Positions 37,060-46,126 of a DNA stretch of 64,000 nt are shown here, piece after piece. The DNA comes from Bacteroidales bacterium UBA1715. Lineage in GTDB: Bacteria; Bacteroidota; Bacteroidia; Bacteroidales; UBA1715. The notes beneath the pieces were generated by a model, which saw only the letters and a program-made list of their open reading frames with translations, did no database searches and was not told where the DNA came from. Numbering within the stretch: the first letter of the stretch is position 1; each line of letters starts with the position of its first letter. The position numbers and the translations under genes were made by a program. The stretch spans positions 1 through 64,000 of the forward strand of contig DCIX01000010.1 in the NCBI GenBank assembly GCA_002317135.1. Reading direction: 5' to 3'.

Positions 37060-37479
37060 ATGCAGATAAATTTTTTTACTGAGGATGCGTCATTTCCTTC
37101 TGGTTTAAAGAAAACAATGTTTCGCTCTGTGGCACAGACAATTGTAAAGAATGAGTCAAAAAAAAAGATTGACTATATTAATTTTATTGCTTGTTCTGAC
37201 GAATATTTATTGTCGGTTAATCAGAAATTTTTGAAGCATGATTATTTTACTGATGTAATAACATTCGATTATTCTGAAACAGAAATTGCTTCGGATGTTA
37301 TGATGAGCATGGATAGAATAGGGGAGAATGCAAAAAATAACAAAGTGTCTAAATTAAACGAATGTTATAGAATTTTGATTCACGGTGTGCTTCATCTTGT
37401 TGGTTATAAGGATAAAAATCCTGAAGACAAGAAGGTTATGACTGAAAAGGAAAATTTTTATTTGGATTTGATACAATAA
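37060..37479 (+). CDS. ybeY: Endoribonuclease YbeY (rRNA maturation)
   Basis: YbeY processes the 16S rRNA 3' end and helps ribosome quality control. The 139-residue protein has the metal motif HGVLHLVGYKDKNPED; the two first histidines are kept but the third ligand of the usual HxxxHxxxxxH is Asp or Glu here, a variant I recall from other Bacteroidota. It is 3 bases upstream of mnmG. Confidence 0.93.
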   Translation: MQINFFTEDASFPSGLKKTMFRSVAQTIVKNESKKKIDYINFIACSDEYLLSVNQKFLKHDYFTDVITFDYSETEIASDVMMSMDRIGENAKNNKVSKLNECYRILIHGVLHLVGYKDKNPEDKKVMTEKENFYLDLIQ

Positions 37480-37482
37480 TAT

Positions 37483-39348
37483 ATGTTACAAAAATACGAT
37501 GTAATAGTTGTAGGAGCGGGTCACGCTGGTTGTGAAGCAGCAGCGGCAGCTGCTCGTTTAGGTTCACAAACGTTGTTGATTACTATGGATATGACTAAAT
37601 TAGGGTCTATGTCTTGTAATCCTGCTGTTGGTGGAATTGCTAAAGGTCAGATAGTTAGAGAAATAGATGCTTTAGGAGGATCTATGGCTAAAATAACCGA
37701 TGCTTCTTCTATTCAATTTAGAATGCTTAATAAGTCGAAGGGTCCAGCTATGTGGAGTCCTCGTTCTCAAGCAGATAGAGCATTATTTGTATCAAATTGG
37801 CGTGAAGAATTAGAATCTATTCCAAATCTTGATTTTTGGCAAGATTCTGTGTGTGAATTACTTATAGAAAAAAATAGAGTTATTGGTGTTAAAACTGTCT
37901 GGGGAATATCTATTTATGCAACATCTGTTGTTTTAACAAATGGAACATTCTTAAATGGTTTAATGCACATTGGTCGTTCACAAGTTGAAGGTGGTAGAAT
38001 AGGGGAAATGTCAGCATATAGACTTTCTGATCAAATTCGTGATTTTGGTTTTGAAGTTGGAAGAATGAAGACAGGTACACCTGCTCGTATTGATGGTCGT
38101 ACAATAGATTTTTCAAAATGTAAGGAACAGAAAGGTGATGATGAATTAGGTCAGTTTTCGTATTTGCCAAGAAAAAAAGCATTGCTTCCACAATTGAGTT
38201 GTTGGATGACTTACACAAATCCACAAGTACACGATGTATTGCGTTCTGGTTTTGCTGATTCACCATTATATAATGGAACTATAAAAAGTATTGGTCCACG
38301 ATATTGTCCAAGTATTGAAACAAAACTTGTAACATTTGCCGATAAAGATAAACATCAATTATTTTTGGAACCAGAAGGTGTAAATACATGTGAATATTAT
38401 ATCAATGGTTTTTCATCTTCATTACCAGCCGATGTTCAATATAAGGCTATAAAATTATTACCAGGTTTGGAAAATTGTAAGATTTTCCGTCCAGGTTATG
38501 CAATAGAGTATGACTTTTTTATGCCAACTCAGCTACAACCTTCGTTGGAAACAAAGATGATAGAAAATCTATTTTTTGCTGGACAAATAAATGGTACAAC
38601 AGGTTACGAGGAGGCTGGTGCTCAAGGACTTATTGCTGGTATAAATGCAAGCAAAAAGGCGTCTGAAAAAGATTTACTTGTTCTTCATCGTGATGAAGCA
38701 TATATTGGTGTTTTGATTGACGATCTTGTAACGAAAGGTGTAAATGAACCATATCGAATGTTTACTTCTCGTGCGGAATTTAGAATATTATTACGTCAAG
38801 ATGATGCTGATGCTCGTTTGACTCCAAAAGGAATTGAAATAGGTTTAGTAGACGATGAACGTAAATCTGCTTTTGAGCACAAGATGGAAACAATTGCAAA
38901 ATTGAAAGAATATGCTTCGGAAACAAAAATAACTATGGCTGAAGCAAATCCTATTCTTACTGAACTTGGAAGTAAAGAACTAACTGAGTCAACTAGATTA
39001 AGTTCATTGATTGCTCGTCCGAATGTATCTATTAAAAATTTCCACGTGGAACAATCACAGTTTTCTAATTACGATGATGTGGATTGGAATACGATTTTGG
39101 AGGCTGTTGATATAGATATAAAGTATTCGGGATATATAAATAAGGAAAGACAAATTGCTGAAAAGATTTCCCGATTGGATTATATAAAAATAAAAGATAA
39201 AATTCCATACGAAAAGATAGAATCTCTTTCAACGGAGGCAAGACAAAAATTATCGAGCATTAATCCGGAAACTATTGGTCAAGCATCAAGAATTAGTGGA
39301 ATTTCACCATCAGATATTAATGTGTTGTTGGTGTATTTGAAGCGATAA
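37483..39348 (+). CDS. mnmG: tRNA uridine-5-carboxymethylaminomethyl enzyme MnmG (GidA)
   Basis: MnmG with MnmE makes cmnm5U34 in tRNA anticodons. The 621-residue protein has the FAD motif VVGAGHAGCEAAAAAARLG, MSCNPAVGGIAKGQIVREIDALGG, GTPARIDGRTIDFS, the cysteine-bearing YCPSIE and GINASKKA. It is often origin-proximal in bacteria. A parS-like palindrome lies inside its 3' part (39038-39053). mnmE is not in the window. Confidence 0.98.
   Translation: MLQKYDVIVVGAGHAGCEAAAAAARLGSQTLLITMDMTKLGSMSCNPAVGGIAKGQIVREIDALGGSMAKITDASSIQFRMLNKSKGPAMWSPRSQADRALFVSNWREELESIPNLDFWQDSVCELLIEKNRVIGVKTVWGISIYATSVVLTNGTFLNGLMHIGRSQVEGGRIGEMSAYRLSDQIRDFGFEVGRMKTGTPARIDGRTIDFSKCKEQKGDDELGQFSYLPRKKALLPQLSCWMTYTNPQVHDVLRSGFADSPLYNGTIKSIGPRYCPSIETKLVTFADKDKHQLFLEPEGVNTCEYYINGFSSSLPADVQYKAIKLLPGLENCKIFRPGYAIEYDFFMPTQLQPSLETKMIENLFFAGQINGTTGYEEAGAQGLIAGINASKKASEKDLLVLHRDEAYIGVLIDDLVTKGVNEPYRMFTSRAEFRILLRQDDADARLTPKGIEIGLVDDERKSAFEHKMETIAKLKEYASETKITMAEANPILTELGSKELTESTRLSSLIARPNVSIKNFHVEQSQFSNYDDVDWNTILEAVDIDIKYSGYINKERQIAEKISRLDYIKIKDKIPYEKIESLSTEARQKLSSINPETIGQASRISGISPSDINVLLVYLKR
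39038..39053. promoter_or_regulatory. parS-like ParB-binding palindrome, site 1
   Basis: ATTTCCACGTGGAACA: the core TTCCACGTGGAA is a perfect palindrome and the site differs slightly from the parS consensus TGTTCCACGTGAAACA at its edges. It lies within mnmG. Confidence 0.75.
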
Positions 39349-39356
39349 AAATAAAA

Positions 39357-39372
39357 CTTTCCACGTGGAACA
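39357..39372. promoter_or_regulatory. parS-like ParB-binding palindrome, site 2, overlapping a start codon
   Basis: CTTTCCACGTGGAACA bridges the mnmG-M16 gap; the GTG of CACGTG (39365-39367) is the only plausible start codon of the peptidase gene. Confidence 0.78.
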
Positions 39373-40597
39373 AAAGAAAGAATTATTATTGAAATTGAAA
39401 AATGGGGTCAGGTTGGTGATTGCTTCTGCTCCATCTTCTGCTTCGTATGTCGGAATGTTTGTTGCTACTGGTTCACGTGATGATGGAAAAAATCTTGGAA
39501 TTTCCCATTTGGTTGAACATACGATTTTTAAGGGAACATCGAAACGAAATTATTCACAGTTAATGGATATGATTGAATCTGTCGGCGGTGAAATGAATGC
39601 ATATACGGCAAAAGAAGAAACGTGTTATCAAATTTCTATTGCAAATGATTATGTAGAAAATGCTTTTTCTGTTTTGAGTGAGATTTTCTCTGATTCTGAG
39701 TTTCCAGAAAATGAACTTGAAAAAGAAAAAACTGTTGTGATAGACGAAATTGAATCGTATGAGGATGTTCCAAATGAAATGATTTTTGATGAATTTGAAG
39801 AACAAATGTTTCAAGGTCATTCGTTAGCAACGAATATATTAGGTACCAAAAAGTCTGTAAAAAAATTACAACGAGCTGATTTGATACAACAATATAAAAA
39901 GAAATATATTCCAGAAAATCTTGTTGTTTCGTATGTTGGTTCGGTAGATTATTCTAAAATAGAACAATTAGCTAGAAAATATTTTGAAAATGTTTTAGTT
40001 GAACAAAGTGAAAAAGTAGCAGAAAATACATTTGTTCCACGTGAAACAAAATTCGATATAGTGAAAAATAAACGAACTCATCAGGCTCATTGTATGATGG
40101 GATCGTTTGCTCCATCAATAAAAGATGATTTGAGGTTTGCAACTGCAATGGTGACAAATATTCTTGGTGGAATATCATTCAATGCACTTCTGAATATGAA
40201 GTTGCGTGAGGAAAGAGGGCTTACTTATAATATTGAAGCAAATTATACAGCTTATTCAGATACAGGATTTTTCTCAGTTTATTTTGGAACTGATTTTTCG
40301 AAAGTACCTTTGTGTAGAGAAATTATTGCAGATTTGTTCAATGAAATAATAACGAATGGTTTTACTGAAGAAAAGTTAGAGGCTTATAAAAAACAAATAA
40401 TCGGACAGTTTGAAGTTTCCGATGATAATTATATGTCTTTGATGATAAATAATGCGAAATCATTCTACTGGTTCAATCATATTGATTCCTTACAAGAGGT
40501 AATTGAAAAAGTCAAACAAATCGATAATAATACTATCAAACAAGTTGCTAAACAAATCCTCTCTCCCGAAAAATTAAATGTACTTATTTATAAATAG
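39365..40597 (+). CDS. M16-family zinc peptidase
   Basis: The 410-residue protein has the inverted zinc motif HLVEH (HxxEH, in GISHLVEHTIFKG) with the distal glutamate in IDEIESYEDVP, the active M16 arrangement; it matches the single-subunit processing-peptidase group. No signal peptide, so cytosolic. The frame has no ATG near its beginning and starts with GTG at 39365, inside a parS-like palindrome; another parS site lies in its middle (40033). Confidence 0.92.
   Translation: MEQKKELLLKLKNGVRLVIASAPSSASYVGMFVATGSRDDGKNLGISHLVEHTIFKGTSKRNYSQLMDMIESVGGEMNAYTAKEETCYQISIANDYVENAFSVLSEIFSDSEFPENELEKEKTVVIDEIESYEDVPNEMIFDEFEEQMFQGHSLATNILGTKKSVKKLQRADLIQQYKKKYIPENLVVSYVGSVDYSKIEQLARKYFENVLVEQSEKVAENTFVPRETKFDIVKNKRTHQAHCMMGSFAPSIKDDLRFATAMVTNILGGISFNALLNMKLREERGLTYNIEANYTAYSDTGFFSVYFGTDFSKVPLCREIIADLFNEIITNGFTEEKLEAYKKQIIGQFEVSDDNYMSLMINNAKSFYWFNHIDSLQEVIEKVKQIDNNTIKQVAKQILSPEKLNVLIYK
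40033..40048. promoter_or_regulatory. parS ParB-binding site 3, exact consensus
   Basis: TGTTCCACGTGAAACA is identical to the classical B. subtilis parS consensus at all 16 positions, inside the M16 peptidase gene. Confidence 0.88.
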
Positions 40598-40820
40598 TAA
40601 TTTATATAAAATTGCTATAAATAAATGAATATCAATTATTTGAATAATAATATTTTATAAAAAATAATACCTAAAAGCATAGTTTGGGAATACTCTGCTG
40701 GTACGTTAAACATTTTAGTAATTATTCAAATTAAGAATCTACAAGGTTGTACAGATAATTCTGTAATAACATCAAAATAAATTTCACAATTTCTTATTTT
40801 TACAAATCAAAAAACATTGT

Positions 40821-41384
40821 ATGAAAGAAGATGTAAAAAAATGTTGTGAAATCCTTAAAACAGGAGGAACAATCTTGTATCCAACCGATACAATTTGGGG
40901 TTTAGGTTGCGATGCAACAAATGCTGAAGCAGTCAATAAAATATTTACAATTAAAAATCGTGCGGGCGATATACCGCTACTTGTTTTGGTGAATTCCGTA
41001 GCAATGTTAGAACGCTATGTGGTTGATATGCCACAGGTTGCCTACGATCTCATTGATTGTGCAACGTCACCGCTTACAATCATTTTTGACCAGGCACGCA
41101 ATCTTCCTGAAAATCTTATTGGTAAGGACGGCAGCATAGGCATTCGAGTTACACACGAAGCCTTTACCGATAATCTCATTCAACAATTCCGTAAACCGAT
41201 TGTTTCAACATCGGCAAATATCCACGGAAATCCTTCTCCAGAATTTTATAAAGACATTGATAACCAAATAATTAGTTCTGTTGATTATGTGGTTAACTAT
41301 CGACAAAATGACATGAAAAAATCTAAGCCTTCTCAAATAATAAAGTTGGGAAATAATGGCCAAATAACTATAATCCGAAAATAA
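40821..41384 (+). CDS. tsaC: L-threonylcarbamoyladenylate synthase (Sua5/YrdC family)
   Basis: TsaC makes threonylcarbamoyl-AMP for the t6A37 modification of ANN-decoding tRNAs. The 187-residue protein has YPTDTIWGLGCDA at the N-terminus, KNR, the GIRV segment and STSANIHGNPSP. The 223 bp before it (40598-40820) are AT-rich and hold no gene I can support. It starts a tightly packed run: the next gene overlaps its stop (TAATG). Confidence 0.95.
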   Translation: MKEDVKKCCEILKTGGTILYPTDTIWGLGCDATNAEAVNKIFTIKNRAGDIPLLVLVNSVAMLERYVVDMPQVAYDLIDCATSPLTIIFDQARNLPENLIGKDGSIGIRVTHEAFTDNLIQQFRKPIVSTSANIHGNPSPEFYKDIDNQIISSVDYVVNYRQNDMKKSKPSQIIKLGNNGQITIIRK

Positions 41385-41812
41385 TGACAAAAGAGGAAGT
41401 TTTACAGCAAACATTTTTGCATTCTGTTGATATTCAGATTCGTTTTACCGATATGGATACCAATGGTCATATCAACAATGGCATTTATCATACATACTAT
41501 GATTTAGGACGAATGGGTTTCTTTAAAGAAGTACTTAAAGAAAAGACATCTAACAGTATTATTGCTCAGGTAAATACTACCTATGTTAAACCATTATATT
41601 TGAATGATATAATTTGCGTGAAAAATAAAGTTGTTCGTTGGGGAAATAGCAGTTTTGATATGCTTCAAGCAATCTTTAAAAAAGATGGAGATTCTCTTGT
41701 TCTTGCAAACTTTAATGTCACAACTTTTGTCCATATTGAAAACGAAAAACCGTCGCCTGTTCCTGTTGAGTGGAAAAATGCGGTGATGGCATTCGAAAAT
41801 TCGATTTTGTAA
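41384..41812 (+). CDS. Acyl-CoA thioesterase, hot-dog fold (4HBT)
   Basis: The 142-residue protein shows the 4HBT signature RFTDMDTNGHINNGIYHTYY, with the catalytic Asp and the conserved NGHINN. It hydrolyses an acyl-CoA or acyl-ACP of unknown chain. Its ATG overlaps the tsaC stop. Confidence 0.9.
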   Translation: MTKEEVLQQTFLHSVDIQIRFTDMDTNGHINNGIYHTYYDLGRMGFFKEVLKEKTSNSIIAQVNTTYVKPLYLNDIICVKNKVVRWGNSSFDMLQAIFKKDGDSLVLANFNVTTFVHIENEKPSPVPVEWKNAVMAFENSIL

Positions 41813-41864
41813 ATCTTATTTTCTAACAAAATTTCGTTTTCTTTGTAGTTGGTCTAACTGAATA

Positions 41865-42935
41865 ATGAAAAAAATTCTCTTCTGCTGGCTTTTGTTTCCG
41901 CTGTTTGTCTTTGCACAGATAGGTGGTTCGTCAGTATTTGAATTTACTGCTTTACCGTACTCAGCCCGTGAAACTGCTTTGGGTGGAAGTTGTATTGCAA
42001 GTTATTCCAAGGATCTGTCTATTGCGTTAAAAAATCCATCTCTTCTTGATTCAAGTTATTTGAATGATGCGTTTTTCAGTTTTGGACAAATGCATGTTGC
42101 TCGTTTGGGCTTGTTTTATGGAACAATAGGTTATGCCCAAACAGGAAAATTTGATATGATGTATGAAGGTGGTATTCATTTTATAAATTACGGAAAATGT
42201 GAAGGTTACGATGAAGATGGTGTCTATACCGGCGATTTTTTCCCATCTGAATATGAATTGATTTTCGGTGCTTCCAAACAACTATCTGATCATTGGTATG
42301 TGGGAGCTTCTGTAAAACCAATTTTGTCATATTTAGAAAGTTATTCTTCATACGGATTATTATTTGATTTTGGTGCGAATTATCGATCAGAACTATCGTG
42401 TGCGTCAGTTGAAATTCGCAACATTGGTTGGCAGTTAAAACCATATACATCAAAAAATCGCGAACCTATTCCTTATAGCATTGATTTGGGCGTTTCACAA
42501 CGCTTGAACCATGCTCCAATTCAGTTTTATTTTGGTTATTCTGATTTGCAAAAATTTGATCTTTCATACGATGATCCGTATGCTCAATCTAATTCGTTAA
42601 TCAACGATGATGACCAAAAAGAACGTGGCTTTGTTTTGGTAGGAAAGAATTTCCTAAAACATATTACTGTATCTGCAGAATTTATGTTAGGAAATCATTT
42701 TGTTCTTATGGGAGGATATAATTATAGAAAATCTGAGGAATTATCGTTTGGAAACTCAAAACATGGTGCTGGTTTAAGTTTTGGTTTCGAATTACTTTTC
42801 TCACGTTTCAATTTGTCGTATGGACTTGCTAAACAGCAAGCTGCTGGCTCTTGGCATTTATTTACATTGGGATTTAATACAAAAACGATATATTCGGCGT
42901 ACCAAAATCGTAAAAACTCTAAAACTCAGGAATAA
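41865..42935 (+). CDS. porQ: T9SS outer-membrane protein PorQ
   Basis: PorQ works with PorU, PorV and PorZ in the T9SS attachment complex that removes sorting domains and anchors cargo. The 356-residue protein has a signal peptide (ILFCWLLFPLFVFA-Q) and a beta-barrel pattern of alternating strands ending in an aromatic-rich C-terminus. The SARETALGGSCIASYSKD start and the porQ-cmk-ispH order support the call. The two cargo proteins in this window would use it. Confidence 0.88.
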   Translation: MKKILFCWLLFPLFVFAQIGGSSVFEFTALPYSARETALGGSCIASYSKDLSIALKNPSLLDSSYLNDAFFSFGQMHVARLGLFYGTIGYAQTGKFDMMYEGGIHFINYGKCEGYDEDGVYTGDFFPSEYELIFGASKQLSDHWYVGASVKPILSYLESYSSYGLLFDFGANYRSELSCASVEIRNIGWQLKPYTSKNREPIPYSIDLGVSQRLNHAPIQFYFGYSDLQKFDLSYDDPYAQSNSLINDDDQKERGFVLVGKNFLKHITVSAEFMLGNHFVLMGGYNYRKSEELSFGNSKHGAGLSFGFELLFSRFNLSYGLAKQQAAGSWHLFTLGFNTKTIYSAYQNRKNSKTQE

Positions 42936-43594
42936 TGATTATTGCTATTGATGGACATTCATCTTGTGGAAAAAGTACTATTGCTAAAGCTTTGGCTAAA
43001 AAGTTGAATTTTACTTATGTCGATACTGGTGCTATGTATCGCGCTGTGACATTGTTTTGCTTACAGAATTCGTTGATTACCAACGATGTAGTTGATGAAA
43101 CTGCTTTGGAATCTCGTCTACATGAAGTGCAGATTTCATTTGTAAAAAATGCTGATGTACAAGAAACATATTTGAATGGAGTAAATGTTGAACGAGAAAT
43201 ACGTAGTATGACTGTAGCTCAACATGTTAGCACTGTCAGCAAAATAGGATTTGTTCGTGCGTTCCTTGTGAAAAAACAACAGGAATATGGGGAAAATGCG
43301 AGTGTTGTTATGGATGGCCGTGATATTGGTACTAAAGTATTTCCAAATGCTGACTACAAATTCTTTGTTACTGCGTCTGCAGAAATTCGTGCTCAACGCC
43401 GTTACGATGAGTTGATGCAAAAAGAGGGAAAGGCTAATTATGAGGAAATTCTTGAAAATTTGAAACAACGTGATTATGCTGACTCTACTCGCAAAGAAAG
43501 TCCGTTGAAGCAAGCCGACGATGCAATTTTAGTTGACACTAGTAATATGACTCGTGAAGGACAATTAGAATGGATATTGAACAAAATACAATAA
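42935..43594 (+). CDS. cmk: Cytidylate kinase
   Basis: Cmk phosphorylates CMP and dCMP. The 219-residue protein has P-loop GHSSCGKST, YVDTGAMYRA, MDGRDIGTKVFP and RDYADSTRKESPL. The start overlaps the porQ stop (TAATG), and its 3' end overlaps ispH by 25 bases. Confidence 0.97.
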   Translation: MIIAIDGHSSCGKSTIAKALAKKLNFTYVDTGAMYRAVTLFCLQNSLITNDVVDETALESRLHEVQISFVKNADVQETYLNGVNVEREIRSMTVAQHVSTVSKIGFVRAFLVKKQQEYGENASVVMDGRDIGTKVFPNADYKFFVTASAEIRAQRRYDELMQKEGKANYEEILENLKQRDYADSTRKESPLKQADDAILVDTSNMTREGQLEWILNKIQ

Positions 43595-44460
43595 TTGCAA
43601 TTGATTCTAAATCAGGATTTTGTTTTGGCGTAATTAATGCAATACAACAAGCAGAAAAAGCGTTAGAACAACAGGGTAAACTTTATTGTCTTGGGGATAT
43701 TGTCCACAATGGGGCAGAGGTTTCTCGCTTGAATGAGAAAGGGTTGGTTACCATTTCTCACGAACAATTCAAAGAATTACATGATTGTACGGTCTTACTT
43801 CGTGCTCATGGCGAACCACCTGAAACATACGAGATTGCTAAGCAAAATAACATTACCATTATTGATGCTACTTGTCCGGTTGTTTTGAATCTGCAAAAAA
43901 ATATACGGAAGGCGTATCTGGCAATTGCACAGAAAAAAGGTCAAATCCTTATTTTTGGTAAACCTGGTCATGCCGAGGTTGTTGGATTACTTGGGCAAAC
44001 CGATAATACTGCGATAGTTGTTTCCAATGTGACTGATTTAGAAAATATCGATTTTTCAAAACCAACCGTTTTGTTCTCTCAGACTACGAAGAATATTCAT
44101 GGGCTGATGGAAATCAAAGCTTTGATTGAAGAAAAATGTGCGTTGCAACAAAATACCGATTTCGAATTCCACGATACCATTTGCCGACGTGTTGCCAATC
44201 GTGAGGCTGATTTGAAAAAATTTTCACAACAATATGACTACATCATTTTTGTGAGTGGCAAAAAAAGTTCAAATGGTAAAGTGCTGTACGATATTTGTAA
44301 ACAGATGAACGATAACACTTTCTTTGTATCAAGTAGTGAGGATATTGACGATATTCCTTTCTATGCGAATAAGTCTGTTGGTATTTGTGGAGCAACTTCA
44401 ACACCGAAATGGTTAATGGAGGAAATTGCTGATAAAATAAAGGAAATCAAAAAGTTATAA
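43570..44460 (+). CDS. ispH: 4-hydroxy-3-methylbut-2-enyl diphosphate reductase
   Basis: IspH makes IPP and DMAPP, the last MEP-pathway step, with a 4Fe-4S cluster. The three cluster cysteines are in GFCFGV, ATCPVV and DTICRR; substrate motifs HGEPPE, HNG and GATSTPKW are present. The 296-residue protein starts inside cmk at 43570, the only ATG that keeps the short N-terminus before GFCFGV. Confidence 0.97.
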   Translation: MDIEQNTIIAIDSKSGFCFGVINAIQQAEKALEQQGKLYCLGDIVHNGAEVSRLNEKGLVTISHEQFKELHDCTVLLRAHGEPPETYEIAKQNNITIIDATCPVVLNLQKNIRKAYLAIAQKKGQILIFGKPGHAEVVGLLGQTDNTAIVVSNVTDLENIDFSKPTVLFSQTTKNIHGLMEIKALIEEKCALQQNTDFEFHDTICRRVANREADLKKFSQQYDYIIFVSGKKSSNGKVLYDICKQMNDNTFFVSSSEDIDDIPFYANKSVGICGATSTPKWLMEEIADKIKEIKKL

Positions 44461-44461
44461 T

Positions 44462-44878
44462 ATGTATTTAGAACGATCTCGAGAGCGACATAAGAAAAGA
44501 ATGAATCGTAATTTTTTAATAATTACGGTAGGTTTTGCTGTTGTTGCAATTTTTGTTGCGTATGCTTTACAGCATATTATGATTCGTTCGGCAGCTTCCA
44601 AAGATTTGCATATTCTTCATTGTGTGGTTGACAACCAATCTAATCAAAGTTTACCGTGCAAAATCAAAATAGGCGATGTTATCGTTTTTGAAGATACTAT
44701 CGCAACTGGAAAAATAGATTTTGAAAAGAAGTGGCATTTTTCTGTACCACAAACCATAACGATGGATTGCAATGGAAAAGTTGATGAAATCCACAATGTC
44801 GTTCTTCAAGATAGTATCAGTTATCTTATGATTCAAGTAACTGATACTGCGAATTTTAAAATGCAGTTTTTCGATTAA
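44462..44878 (+). CDS. Small single-pass membrane protein of unknown function
   Basis: Not recognised. The 138-residue protein has a basic N-terminal tail (RSRERHKKRMNRN), one membrane helix (about 20-40) and an extracytoplasmic beta-rich domain of about 95 residues. It begins 1 base after the ispH stop and converges with the Nudix gene 11 bases away. Confidence 0.7.
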   Translation: MYLERSRERHKKRMNRNFLIITVGFAVVAIFVAYALQHIMIRSAASKDLHILHCVVDNQSNQSLPCKIKIGDVIVFEDTIATGKIDFEKKWHFSVPQTITMDCNGKVDEIHNVVLQDSISYLMIQVTDTANFKMQFFD

Positions 44879-44889
44879 AAATGAATTAT

Positions 44890-45486
44890 TTATTCCTTGT
44901 TAATTACAGTAATAATTGAAGGGAATGTATTCGCAAAAACTTGAGGAAATTTATCTTCCGAAAGCCATTGTAATTCCGTGATTTCTTCTTCGGTTTGTGG
45001 AGCACTTTTCTGATTTTTTTCTGCTTCCATGTCAAACCAATATGTCTGTTTCAAGACTTTCTGGCCATACATTTCGTACGTGTGCCAAGTCGAGCATCGG
45101 TAATTTTTTTCAATTACGTTTTGTAATCCAGTTTCTTCTGCTACTTCACGCAAAGCTGCCACTTCCGGCGTTTCGCCTTTTTCTAGTTTGCCTTTAGGCA
45201 AATCCCATTTTTCTCGTCGGTATATGAAAAGGTATTCGTTGAATTCATTTTTTATGAAACCTCCAGCTGCTTCGATGTATGTGTAATTTGACTTGAAAAG
45301 ATTTAGCAAAAAATCAAAGTTCGTGTTATACAAAACAGCGGAATTATGGGCTTCCTGTGCCAGTGAATCTATGGCTTGCAATAGGGTAGAATTGTCGTTG
45401 CAGATGTAAAAATTCTCGATTTTTTTTGTACCTTTGCAATCAGTTAAAAGTACAAATTTTGTGTCAAAATAAATCTTTAGTTCCAT
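44890..45486 (-). CDS. Nudix hydrolase
   Basis: The Nudix box GKLEKGETPEVAALREVAEETGL is complete (GX5EX7REUXEEXGU). I start at MELKIYFDTKF (45486), giving 198 residues: an N-terminal domain of ~75 residues then the Nudix fold. The substrate is unknown. Its start codon overlaps the pyrE start codon on the other strand by two bases. Confidence 0.92.
   Translation of the reverse strand: MELKIYFDTKFVLLTDCKGTKKIENFYICNDNSTLLQAIDSLAQEAHNSAVLYNTNFDFLLNLFKSNYTYIEAAGGFIKNEFNEYLFIYRREKWDLPKGKLEKGETPEVAALREVAEETGLQNVIEKNYRCSTWHTYEMYGQKVLKQTYWFDMEAEKNQKSAPQTEEEITELQWLSEDKFPQVFANTFPSIITVINKE
45429..45436 (+). promoter_or_regulatory. Candidate -7 element for pyrE, inside the Nudix gene
   Basis: TACCTTTG, a perfect TAnnTTTG, lies 48 bases before the pyrE ATG, within the opposing Nudix coding sequence. 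Confidence 0.45.
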
Positions 45487-46120
45487 GAGTACTACAATTG
45501 AGAGCACAATTATAGAAAATTTATTGCAAATAAAGGCAATAAAATTACAACCTGAAAATCCATTTACTTGGGCAAGTGGTTGGAAGTCACCAATTTATTG
45601 TGATAATAGAAAGACATTATCGTATCCAAATGTGCGTGAGGTGTTGAAGCAAGCTTTTGCTGAAAAAGTTCGCACAATGTATCCTGATGCAGAAGTAATT
45701 GCTGGTGTTGCAACTGGTGCTATCGCAGTAGGTGTACTTGTGGCAGAAGCATTGAATCTTCCTTTCATCTATGTTCGTTCGGCTTCGAAAGACCACGGTT
45801 TGGGAAATCAAATCGAAGGTTATTATGAAGAAGGTCAAAAAGTTGTGGTTATAGAAGATTTGATTTCAACTGGCGGTAGCAGTTTGAAAGCTGTTGAAGC
45901 ACTTCGTGCTGCAAATGTGAATGTTCTTGGAATGTTGGCAATTTTCACATATCAATTCCCTGTTTCTGTAGAAGCGTTTGAAAAGGCTCAATGTAAGGTT
46001 GATACGCTTACAAACTACACTGCTTTGGTGGAATTGGCAACGGAACGAAATTATATCAACGCCGATCAAATGGCAAGTTTGAAAGAATGGCGTATGCATC
46101 CTGATACTTGGGGAAAATAA
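45485..46120 (+). CDS. pyrE: Orotate phosphoribosyltransferase
   Basis: PyrE joins orotate to PRPP in pyrimidine synthesis; pyrF, the next step, is at 58743. The 211-residue protein has PFTWASGWKSPIYCDNR and the PRPP motif VVVIEDLISTGGSS. It begins the run pyrE, gldA-like, transglycosylase, asnB. Confidence 0.97.
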   Translation: MSTTIESTIIENLLQIKAIKLQPENPFTWASGWKSPIYCDNRKTLSYPNVREVLKQAFAEKVRTMYPDAEVIAGVATGAIAVGVLVAEALNLPFIYVRSASKDHGLGNQIEGYYEEGQKVVVIEDLISTGGSSLKAVEALRAANVNVLGMLAIFTYQFPVSVEAFEKAQCKVDTLTNYTALVELATERNYINADQMASLKEWRMHPDTWGK

Positions 46121-46126
46121 TTGAGT

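Noticed and set aside
39474..39479. CACGTG in the M16 gene as a fourth parS site
   Set aside because: Flanking bases (GGTT / ATGA) do not match the parS arms; likewise CACGTG at 48466 in asnB.
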